Positions 1 through 5,656 of a stretch of 5,656 nucleotides of DNA are shown piece after piece. The notes under the pieces are model-generated. The model worked only from the letters and a program-made list of their open reading frames with translations, was not told the DNA's origin and did not search any database. The position numbers were made by a program, and so were the translations under genes. The stretch is from Methanosphaera sp. (GTDB lineage Archaea > Methanobacteriota > Methanobacteria > Methanobacteriales > Methanobacteriaceae), in the NCBI GenBank assembly GCA_021199865.1, contig JAJQHG010000010.1, forward strand, positions 1 to 5,656. The letters run 5' to 3'. Position 1 is the stretch's first letter. The number at the start of each line of letters is the position of its first letter.

Positions 1-5
1 ATATT

Positions 6-373
6 ATGTTTGAAGTACGAGTATAAAATAATATAAATAAATACGAAAAATTAGTGATATTGAGTGTGCAACCACATTTAAGGATAGATTAATAGGATTA
101 ATGAATAAGACTCACTTTAGTGGACTAATATTTAGACAATATAATGGTTCAAGGCTAAATGGAGCAATTCATACACACTTTATGAAGAAAACAATAGATA
201 TAATCGATGTAGATAATAATATTATTGTGGTTAGTGAAGTAGTTACTCTATAGCCCTGGAAGTACTATCTTCCAGAGAATGGTAATATAAAGTATATTAT
301 AGAGCTACCAGAAAATAGTATAACTAAATACCATATAATGATAGGAACTAAGGTTAAAGTCGTGAAAACATGA
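6..373 (+). pseudogene. Broken DUF192-family gene (three lesions)
   Basis: A decayed gene for a small DUF192-family protein, whose function is not well established. The first ATG (6-8) opens MFEVRV and then hits TAA at 24-26. The same frame continues NNINKYEK to the A run at 46-50; one added A would join it to ISDIECATTFKDRLIGLM in the next frame. That frame runs to an in-frame TAG at 251-253 and on to TGA at 371-373. Family hallmarks are preserved on both sides of the TAG: the ATTF..RLIGLM opening, the IHTHFMKKTIDIIDVD core, PWKYYLP directly after the TAG, and the IIELPENS...IGTKVKV ending. In intact relatives a Lys commonly precedes the Pro-Trp, so AAG to TAG is a plausible single change. 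The TGA overlaps the ATG of the next gene, suggesting a former operon. The family call comes from remembered consensus. A sequencing error could explain one lesion but hardly all three. Confidence 0.8.
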
Positions 374-1218
374 AAAAAGAAGAGTATTATACATCAAATG
401 AGATGAAAGGACGATGTAACCTGCAAGATGCTATGAACACGACTAGAGATAAACTAAATCTAGGGTCATTTAATGAAGATGACTTTGATGTAGTACCACT
501 AACAATTAGAGATGAACGTATACCACCAGAATTTGATAACTATCGTATAGTACACATAACAGATATACACTTAGGCCAGTGGATAAATGAGACAAGACTA
601 CATGGAGTAGTGGATATGGTAAATAACCTTGATCCAGACATGATAGCTATAACGGGAGATTACTTATCATATCAGACAAAGTATGTAGGACAACTAGCTA
701 AGTGCCTAAAACCACTTAGAGCTAATGATGTAATACTATCGGTACTAGGAAACCATGATCACTGGACAGATCCTACTAAAATTAAACAGGAGTTAAGTAA
801 ATGTAACATAATAAACCTTGAAAATGAGGTTTATACCTTACATAGAGATGGTGCAAAGTTACAAGTAGCAGGCATAGATAGTGTAACCGAAGGCAAGGAT
901 GATATGAATAAAGTTAAAAGTCAGCTTGAAGAGAATGTAGGTGCAATAATGTTAGTACATGAACCAGACTTTGCTGATACAACAGCACAGTATGATGAGT
1001 TTATACTCCAATTATCAGGACATAGTCATGGAGGACAAATCACCCTACCAAAGATTGGAACACCTATCAGGGGAAAGAACTTCATAAAATATCCTGCAGG
1101 ACTATATAAGACCAGAAACCTTAATCATTATACTAATAGAGGTGTGGGGACAAATACATTCTGGTTAAGAATTAAATGTCCTCCAGAAATAACAAACATA
1201 AGACTAAAGAGTAGATAA
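370..1218 (+). CDS. Calcineurin-like metallophosphoesterase (YkuE/YaeI-like)
   Basis: A 282-residue dimetal phosphoesterase with every signature motif of the calcineurin-like superfamily: DIH (D65, H67), GD (D97), GNHDHW (N128, H129), H197 in VHEPD, and GHSHGGQ (H218, H220). The GHSHGGQ motif and the closing RGVGTNTFWLRIKCPPEI block resemble the YkuE/YaeI group, some of whose members hydrolyse lipid-linked phosphoesters. The substrate here is unknown. Many members of that group carry an N-terminal membrane helix; this one instead has about 50 polar residues before the catalytic core and no signal peptide or helix, so it is probably cytoplasmic or peripheral. The ATG at 370 overlaps the TGA of the broken upstream gene. 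No strong ribosome binding site precedes it, and the in-frame Met codons at 403 and 433 are alternative starts that lose no motif. The next gene starts two bases after the stop, so the two are probably co-transcribed. Confidence 0.88.
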   Translation: MKKEEYYTSNEMKGRCNLQDAMNTTRDKLNLGSFNEDDFDVVPLTIRDERIPPEFDNYRIVHITDIHLGQWINETRLHGVVDMVNNLDPDMIAITGDYLSYQTKYVGQLAKCLKPLRANDVILSVLGNHDHWTDPTKIKQELSKCNIINLENEVYTLHRDGAKLQVAGIDSVTEGKDDMNKVKSQLEENVGAIMLVHEPDFADTTAQYDEFILQLSGHSHGGQITLPKIGTPIRGKNFIKYPAGLYKTRNLNHYTNRGVGTNTFWLRIKCPPEITNIRLKSR

Positions 1219-1220
1219 AT

Positions 1221-1925
1221 ATGAGAATTATATGGGCAATAACAGGTGCAGGACACCTACTAAATGAAAGTATAGACGTTCTAGATAAAATCTCATATAA
1301 ACATGAAATAACACTCACACTATCACGTGCAGCATGTGAAGTAATACAAGTATATGGACTAAGAAGTAGAATAGAAACTATACTTAAACGCAACTCCAAT
1401 AATAAATGTATCAAGGATAATGATGAAGCATATAGTTATCCTTTTAGTGGTAAACTAACACATAACAAGTATAACTTAATAATAGTTTCACCAACAACAG
1501 CTAATACAACAGCTAAGATTGTTCATGGAATAGCCGATACCCTGATAACTAATATTATAGCACAATCAGGTAAAGGACAGATCCCCCTACTAGTTATGCC
1601 TGTAGATCAAAAGGAGGGCTTAATAAAAACAGTTATCCCACCATACATTAATAAGGATAAGTGTATGCTATGTAGCAAGTGTAGTGCTAATACTATGTGT
1701 CCAGTTAGTGCCATTAATCCACCAAGTATTGATTCAACAATATGTATTGGGTGTAAGAAGTGTAGTGATAGTTGCCCATATAATGCAATAATAACAGATG
1801 AAGTAATAGAATTATATATTAGGCATGTTGATGCTATGAATACTAAAATGCTTGATACAATTGAGAATATTACTACTGTACTTCATCCTAACAAAATACT
1901 AGAATATATTGAAAAAATAGAATAA
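1221..1925 (+). CDS. dmrX: Iron-sulfur flavoprotein, probable dihydromethanopterin reductase (acceptor)
   Basis: A 234-residue protein with an N-terminal flavodoxin-like, FMN-binding domain of the archaeoflavoprotein (MJ0208-like) type, followed by a two-cluster ferredoxin segment. In the flavin domain, TGAGHLL (residues 8-14) and SPTTANTTAKIVHGIADTL (90-108) are the phosphate- and flavin-binding stretches. The ferredoxin part has C148, C151, C154 and C160-Pro, then C175, C178, C181 and C185-Pro, the classic spacing for two [4Fe-4S] clusters. This architecture matches the iron-sulfur flavoprotein of Methanosarcina that reduces dihydromethanopterin to tetrahydromethanopterin, the last step in making the one-carbon carrier of methanogens. 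It would act in the cytoplasm and take electrons from an unknown donor through its clusters. The family fold is clear; the exact reaction is inferred by homology and other redox roles remain possible. It lies two bases after the metallophosphoesterase with no strong ribosome binding site, which points to co-transcription and perhaps coupled translation. Confidence 0.85.
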   Translation: MRIIWAITGAGHLLNESIDVLDKISYKHEITLTLSRAACEVIQVYGLRSRIETILKRNSNNKCIKDNDEAYSYPFSGKLTHNKYNLIIVSPTTANTTAKIVHGIADTLITNIIAQSGKGQIPLLVMPVDQKEGLIKTVIPPYINKDKCMLCSKCSANTMCPVSAINPPSIDSTICIGCKKCSDSCPYNAIITDEVIELYIRHVDAMNTKMLDTIENITTVLHPNKILEYIEKIE

Positions 1926-1980
1926 TTAAAATCTCTTTAAAAATAGAATAAAATCTTAATTTAATTTAGAATAGAAATAG

Positions 1981-2040
1981 TAGGAGAAGTTTATTTAGAA
2001 GAAGTTTATTTAGGAGAAGTTTATTTAGAAGAAGTTTATT
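1981..2040. repeat. Four 15-base tandem repeats, alternating A/B
   Basis: Four back-to-back copies of the unit TAGRAGAAGTTTATT. They differ only at the fourth base, which runs G, A, G, A, so the block is also two identical 30-base units. It sits between two convergent genes, about 55 bases past the flavoprotein stop and about 50 bases before the stop of the minus-strand phosphatase. GGAGAA inside copy 3 (2013-2018) can pair with TTCTCC at 2039-2044, a six-base stem with a 20-base loop. A looser inverted copy of the unit lies at 2052-2064. The likely origin is duplication by replication slippage; any role in ending transcription is speculative. Confidence 0.95.
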
Positions 2041-2048
2041 CTCCAACT

Positions 2049-2056
2049 AAAAATAA
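2049..2056 (-). terminator. Possible T-rich terminator of the minus-strand phosphatase gene
   Basis: Read on the minus strand this is TTATTTTT, about 35 bases after the phosphatase stop codon. Archaeal RNA polymerase commonly terminates at short T-rich tracts without a strong hairpin, so this is a reasonable end point. Composition in this spacer is T-rich in general, so the exact site is uncertain. Confidence 0.3.
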
Positions 2057-2080
2057 TCTCCTTATGATCATGGTTAATAA

Positions 2081-2104
2081 TATTTTAATTCTTATTTTTC
2101 TTTA
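2081..2104 (+). terminator. Possible T-rich terminator of the plus-strand gene group
   Basis: On the plus strand a run rich in T (TATTTTAATTCTTATTTTTC, then TTT) follows the tandem repeats and is the strongest T tract after the flavoprotein gene. It overlaps the last codons of the convergent phosphatase gene, so the 3' ends of the two transcripts would overlap by tens of bases. A repeat-derived stem at 2013-2044 lies upstream but too far away to act as a classical intrinsic terminator. Confidence 0.35.
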
Positions 2105-4185
2105 GTGTCCATGTTTTTCTTAAAGAATTTATATACATTTTCTGCCCCATAGATAGACCCATGATCATCCCAACTTGATGGGTGTAATATGAAGGGGTAT
2201 TGTTGTGTACCTCCAGCACCACCATGACTACCAATTAATTCCTCAAATGCATATACTTCATCTTTTACTTCATCATATTCACTGTTAACAAGAATATCTG
2301 GCACATGATCAAAGCTATCTGTACGTTTAAGCTTACCTATTGTTTTAGTGCCAAAGTTGTCAAGGAAGTGATCACCAACATACTTATCCTCACCCAAATA
2401 ATATATATTATCATCTTTTAGTATCATTGTTCCAAAAATACTACTTCTTACCATTACAAATCCTATACCAGGATGATTTGCAAGTGTAGACACTAATCCT
2501 GGGAATGCATCCTCTAATTGTTCATATGTTAATCTCTCAGACCAATCAGTAAAGTATATTAATCCAAGATTTCCTGATGCTAATACAATAGATTGTACCT
2601 CATCAATACTTACTACATCCCTACTTAAATCAATATTTATACCATTACTCTTAAGAAAGCTTTGTATACGTTCTATTACAGGTGTGTTAGATAACAGGAT
2701 ATTATTATCTAGTCTATTATTTCTGAGTTCAGATCTTAATTCACTTATCCTTTTAACAACATTCTGGTTTCTAATTGTTTCTTTAGGTTTGAATAATTCA
2801 AACTGCTGTAGGAAGTGGTCATCATTAGAATGAAGAATACTATGAACAACTATATCCTCAGGTAGATTATCCTCTACCAAGTCTTTGAGAGTATAACCAT
2901 ACTTCATCTTAAATGTTGGACCATTAGATTGTCCATGATCAGATAAGATTACTATGTCATAGTCACGCTTTGAATCCTTTATTGCATTCTCAATCTTTTC
3001 TATTTGTGAATCAATAGATTCTAATGCTCGGTATGAATCCTGGTTTCTTATACCAGAATGGTGTGCTATCTCATCATAACCCATATATGTTGTATATATA
3101 GCATTTTTAGTACCCTCATATATATCTCCAAGTATAGAGTATGTGGATGCCTCCCTCATAACAACATTTGCTCCAGCACGTGCAACATAATACTTTAAAC
3201 CCCTAAACCTAAGACGTGGCCTAATATTACGTACAAGGTGTATTATACGTGAGATAAACTCTGCAAGCATGTCTCCAAGGAATAATACTAATAATCTTGC
3301 AATAAAGTAGGGTGAACTATACAAGTAGTACCATGATGTTGTAAATAGGGAGCTAAAGGATACAAGATGACTGAAAGTTAATATGTTATCCTCTGCATCA
3401 CCAGAGAATAAGTTACTTCTACTTGCACCATTATCTGAGAGTAAACCGTTACCATCAGATATTACATTTTCAATATACTTTGAGTCACTAAACTTGTTTA
3501 CTGTAACAATTTTATCATCATTCTCCTTTTCTACCCATCTAAAGGATATAATATTCCTATTATTTCCATGAAGAATACCTGCCTGACTAGAACCTGTCTG
3601 GCTTGAAAGATCAGTTTGCCATGATATAAGTTTATGTGAACCCTCATCAATCCACCTTCTTAATGTTGGCATGTAACCATGATTTATGGCATCAAGTAGA
3701 ACATCATGTGCTAATCCATCAATTTCTAAGTAAATATAACCCTTCTTATCAGGAATATCAGTTACTGTACGCTCAATAGTATTCTTCAACACATAATTAT
3801 AATATGTACCGTGATCCATACCAAGAACTATTGATAAGAGGCCATTTATTATACCAATTAGTAGTGGTATTGTAAATAGAGACCATCCCTCAAGATATAA
3901 TGATGGTATAAAATAACTCATTAATCTAAGTAGTAATCCATCAAGTAGAAATGATCCAAAACCCATCGTGAGAATAAGAAATCTTAGAGAAATATATGAC
4001 AATATTGGCCATAGTAGTGCATTAATAATCGATAAACTAATTACCATTATGAATGCTGTCTGGAAATCTGGGAAATTTAATATTCCTATGTAAGGTGCTA
4101 ATAAAAATAAGATTAATACTTCAAGAAATACGAATAATGCTAATTTAAGTATATAAATAGTTGTATCTTTAATATTACTAGTCAT
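2092..4185 (-). CDS. Membrane-anchored alkaline-phosphatase-superfamily protein with holin-like N-terminus
   Basis: A 697-residue two-part protein. Residues 10-125 hold about four hydrophobic segments (roughly 11-32, 43-61, 63-90, 100-121) resembling the four-helix holin-superfamily-IV type domain. From about residue 148 follows an alkaline phosphatase/phosphodiesterase-fold domain with a complete set of candidate catalytic residues: D156 in EIDGLAHD, nucleophile T197 in SSQTGSSQAGILHGN, D371 and H375 in YMGYDEIAHHSG, D416 and H417 in LSDHGQ, and H654 in GSHGGAGGTQQYP. Residues 285-320 form another hydrophobic, partly amphipathic stretch inside the catalytic domain. Similar fusions are known in bacteria, notably actinobacteria. 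The likely role is cleavage or transfer of a phosphate ester at the membrane, but the substrate is unknown and nothing implies lysis. The start is fixed by AGGAG nine bases upstream. It lies 60 bases downstream of glyA on the same strand and may be read from its own or the glyA promoter. Confidence 0.85.
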   Translation of the reverse strand: MTSNIKDTTIYILKLALFVFLEVLILFLLAPYIGILNFPDFQTAFIMVISLSIINALLWPILSYISLRFLILTMGFGSFLLDGLLLRLMSYFIPSLYLEGWSLFTIPLLIGIINGLLSIVLGMDHGTYYNYVLKNTIERTVTDIPDKKGYIYLEIDGLAHDVLLDAINHGYMPTLRRWIDEGSHKLISWQTDLSSQTGSSQAGILHGNNRNIISFRWVEKENDDKIVTVNKFSDSKYIENVISDGNGLLSDNGASRSNLFSGDAEDNILTFSHLVSFSSLFTTSWYYLYSSPYFIARLLVLFLGDMLAEFISRIIHLVRNIRPRLRFRGLKYYVARAGANVVMREASTYSILGDIYEGTKNAIYTTYMGYDEIAHHSGIRNQDSYRALESIDSQIEKIENAIKDSKRDYDIVILSDHGQSNGPTFKMKYGYTLKDLVEDNLPEDIVVHSILHSNDDHFLQQFELFKPKETIRNQNVVKRISELRSELRNNRLDNNILLSNTPVIERIQSFLKSNGINIDLSRDVVSIDEVQSIVLASGNLGLIYFTDWSERLTYEQLEDAFPGLVSTLANHPGIGFVMVRSSIFGTMILKDDNIYYLGEDKYVGDHFLDNFGTKTIGKLKRTDSFDHVPDILVNSEYDEVKDEVYAFEELIGSHGGAGGTQQYPFILHPSSWDDHGSIYGAENVYKFFKKNMDTKEK

Positions 4186-4194
4186 ATTCGCAAT

Positions 4195-4199
4195 CTCCT
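4195..4199 (-). promoter_or_regulatory. Ribosome binding site of the phosphatase gene
   Basis: Minus-strand AGGAG, with a nine-base spacer to the ATG at 4185-4183. This matches the 3' end of archaeal 16S rRNA and supports the assigned start. AGGAGA here (4199-4194) is fully complementary to the minus-strand TCTCCT at 4222-4217, so a six-base stem with a 17-base loop could hide it. Confidence 0.75.
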
Positions 4200-4208
4200 A
4201 CTATGTAT

Positions 4209-4228
4209 GAAAGAGGAGGAGAAAATAA
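4209..4228 (-). terminator. Pyrimidine tract after glyA, possible terminator
   Basis: Read on the minus strand this begins TTATTTTCTCCTCCTC and is entirely pyrimidine from 4225 to 4209. It starts about 18 bases past the glyA stop. The T-rich first half fits an archaeal terminator for glyA, in which case the phosphatase needs its own promoter, which I cannot identify in the 60-base gap. Alternatively glyA and the phosphatase are read together and the CTCCTCC part is a leader element that can pair with the downstream ribosome binding site. Confidence 0.35.
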
Positions 4229-4245
4229 GTAATATGAATACACTC

Positions 4246-5514
4246 TTAGAATGTTATGTATTCATATCCTTCATCATTATCATCAAAAGAGTAGTGAACT
4301 GTTGTGAAGTCCTGCATGAACTCTGTAACATCCTCTGTTACATCCTTCTTGTCCATTACAACTGCCTTAATAAACTCTGCAACAGTCTTCATGTCATCCT
4401 CTTTTAATCCACGGTGTGTTAATTCCTGTGTACCAAGTCTTATACCTGATGGGTTATCACTATCATTTACATCATCCCATGGGAGAAGGTTCTTGTTTAA
4501 GATAATGTTATTGTTCTGTAATGTTTTAGCCATCTTAGATACATCACCAAGCTCTTTAACATCCATTACAACTTGGTGTGACTTAGTAAATCCTTGATCC
4601 TCAAATAATACATTGAATCCTAACTCATAGAGATCAGATGCTAAAGCCTGAGCATTACTAATAGTCTGTTTTGCATATGCTTCTCCAAACTCTAATGATT
4701 CAGCTGTAGCTACACCTAAAGCAGCCATATGGTGTAAGTGATGATTACTTACAAGTCCAGGGAATGTAGCATTATCAATCTTCTTACCTAACTCTTCTTT
4801 ACAGAGAATTATTCCACCCTGTGGTCCAGGGAAGGTTTTATGTGTACTACCAGTTACAATATCTGCACCTTCAGCCACAGGATCTTGGAATTGTTTACCA
4901 GCAATAAGTCCTAGTACGTGTGCAGCATCATATACTACCCTTGCACCAACCTCTTTTGCTACATCAGATATTTCCTTTACTGGGTGTGGGAATGGGAATA
5001 GACTTCCACCAAGAACTATGATCTTTGGCTCTTTTCTTCTAATTTTCTCTGTAGCTTTATCAACGTCCACATTCATTAATTCTGTATTCATTGGTACAGA
5101 TGATACCTTAAGACCTCTAACACCTGCTGCACTAACATTTGCATGACTAATATGTCCACCTTCTGGTACATTAATAGACATTAATGTTTCTCCAGGCTTA
5201 GCTATAGCAAAGAAGCTAGCAAGGTTTGCTACTACTCCACTTGTAGGCTGTACATTAACATGTTCTGCACCATATAACTGTTTTGATAACTCTATTGTTT
5301 TTTCTTCAATAGCATCAATATAGGTACAACCCTCATATAAACGTTCACCTGGTAATCCCTCAGCATATCTGTGTGATAGGTCTGATGATACAATTTCTCT
5401 TACCCTTTTACTAGTAATATTTTCACTAGCAATTAAATTTAAACTATTCTTCATCCAAGAAGTATGTTCCTTGGTTAAGTTCTCTATTTCTTGTGCTTGT
5501 TCTAAGTTAGACAT
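4246..5514 (-). CDS. glyA: Serine hydroxymethyltransferase
   Basis: A 422-residue pyridoxal-phosphate enzyme of aminotransferase fold type I that interconverts serine and glycine while passing a one-carbon unit to a pterin carrier. In methanogens studied so far that carrier is tetrahydromethanopterin rather than tetrahydrofolate; this is inferred for this protein. Visible hallmarks are LIASEN (27-32), the HRYAEGLPGERLYEGC block (48-63), the cofactor residues D196 and H199 in YDAAH, the Schiff-base lysine K226 in TGSTHKTFPGPQGG, and the substrate-carboxylate arginine R359 in SGIRLGTQE. Length is normal for the family, with a short acidic tail (DDNDEGYEYITF). The start is supported by GAGAGGAG seven bases upstream. 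It is transcribed away from the right window edge and followed after 60 bases by the phosphatase gene. It supplies glycine, serine and one-carbon units, a role that fits the pterin-reductase gene elsewhere in the window. Confidence 0.97.
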   Translation of the reverse strand: MSNLEQAQEIENLTKEHTSWMKNSLNLIASENITSKRVREIVSSDLSHRYAEGLPGERLYEGCTYIDAIEEKTIELSKQLYGAEHVNVQPTSGVVANLASFFAIAKPGETLMSINVPEGGHISHANVSAAGVRGLKVSSVPMNTELMNVDVDKATEKIRRKEPKIIVLGGSLFPFPHPVKEISDVAKEVGARVVYDAAHVLGLIAGKQFQDPVAEGADIVTGSTHKTFPGPQGGIILCKEELGKKIDNATFPGLVSNHHLHHMAALGVATAESLEFGEAYAKQTISNAQALASDLYELGFNVLFEDQGFTKSHQVVMDVKELGDVSKMAKTLQNNNIILNKNLLPWDDVNDSDNPSGIRLGTQELTHRGLKEDDMKTVAEFIKAVVMDKKDVTEDVTEFMQDFTTVHYSFDDNDEGYEYITF

Positions 5515-5521
5515 TAATTTA

Positions 5522-5529
5522 CTCCTCTC
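5522..5529 (-). promoter_or_regulatory. Ribosome binding site of glyA
   Basis: Minus-strand GAGAGGAG, with a seven-base spacer to the ATG at 5514-5512. It is a strong match to the 16S rRNA tail and fixes the glyA start. Confidence 0.8.
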
Positions 5530-5557
5530 AAAAATAGGTTAATAAATTCAATAAAAA

Positions 5558-5567
5558 TCTATAAAAT
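5558..5567 (-). promoter_or_regulatory. Candidate TATA box of glyA
   Basis: Minus-strand ATTTTATAGA resembles an archaeal TATA element. A transcript start about 25 bases on would lie near 5535, giving a leader of roughly 20 bases that contains the ribosome binding site. A competing TATA-like stretch, ATTAATATAATAATATAAT on the minus strand at about 5591-5609, would give a longer leader. The whole 5530-5656 region is so AT-rich that neither can be chosen with confidence. I see no other feature between here and the window end. Confidence 0.35.
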
Positions 5568-5656
5568 GAATTGGACTATAGAAAAAACCAATTATATTAT
5601 TATATTAATTAGTTCTATTATTTAATTTTACTAGTTAGAATTAATAAGTTATAGAT

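Noticed and set aside
251..253. TAG read as pyrrolysine.
   Set aside because: The same gene also carries a TAA and a frameshift, and Methanobacteriales are not known to encode pyrrolysine, so decay is the simpler explanation.
1172..1414. Minus-strand open frame across the phosphoesterase/flavoprotein junction.
   Set aside because: It lies opposite two well-supported genes, has no recognisable motif and no ribosome binding site that I can see.
1981..2040. CRISPR array.
   Set aside because: The units are adjacent with no spacers and are only 15 bases long.
1965..2102. An open stretch across the tandem repeats that would encode a GEVYLEEVYL-type pentapeptide repeat, in the same frame as the flavoprotein.
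   Set aside because: It has no ATG, GTG or TTG start before the repeats, and several stop codons separate it from the flavoprotein, so no translation is supported.
2092..4185. Phage lysis protein or prophage remnant because of the holin-like domain.
   Set aside because: The domain is fused to a complete phosphatase-fold enzyme, and no phage genes, integrase or attachment repeats are nearby.
4207..4597. Plus-strand open frames opposite the 3' end of glyA.
   Set aside because: They mirror conserved glyA codons; their low-complexity Ser/Leu/Ile/Cys composition is typical of antisense translation.

Overview
This window looks like a very AT-rich methanogenic archaeon of the Methanobacteriales. 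A Methanosphaera-like genome is my best guess. The evidence is a tetrahydromethanopterin-pathway iron-sulfur flavoprotein of the dihydromethanopterin reductase type, an archaeal-style serine hydroxymethyltransferase, heavy use of ATA, AGA and TTA/CTA codons, strong GGAG ribosome binding sites on the minus-strand genes, and T-rich tracts rather than long GC hairpins at gene ends. The genus is an inference from composition and gene content, not from a database match.

Layout: the left third is a tightly packed plus-strand group. It starts with a broken DUF192-family gene (6-373) whose stop overlaps the start of a calcineurin-like metallophosphoesterase (370-1218). Two bases later comes a flavin/2x[4Fe-4S] protein, probably dihydromethanopterin reductase (1221-1925). 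The DUF192 gene has three independent-looking lesions: an early TAA, an apparent one-base loss in an A run, and an in-frame TAG in mid-domain. Reading through them gives an otherwise well-preserved domain, so the decay looks recent.

The group meets two minus-strand genes in a convergent spacer (1926-2091). That spacer holds four perfect-length 15-base tandem repeats (1981-2040) and T-rich termination-like tracts. The minus-strand genes are glyA (4246-5514), transcribed first, and a 697-residue membrane protein (2092-4185) that joins a holin-like four-helix domain to an alkaline-phosphatase-superfamily domain. Between them a pyrimidine tract could act as a terminator or could pair with the ribosome binding site of the downstream gene.

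Functionally, GlyA and the flavoprotein are both tied to the one-carbon carrier tetrahydromethanopterin. The flavoprotein would finish making the carrier and GlyA would load it with one-carbon units from serine, or make serine from it. The two phosphoesterases probably act on membrane or envelope phosphoesters, but their substrates cannot be read from the sequence. I see no mobile element, CRISPR array, tRNA or rRNA. The window is mostly ordinary chromosome; the broken DUF192 gene, the 15-base repeat and the fusion protein are the parts most worth a second look.
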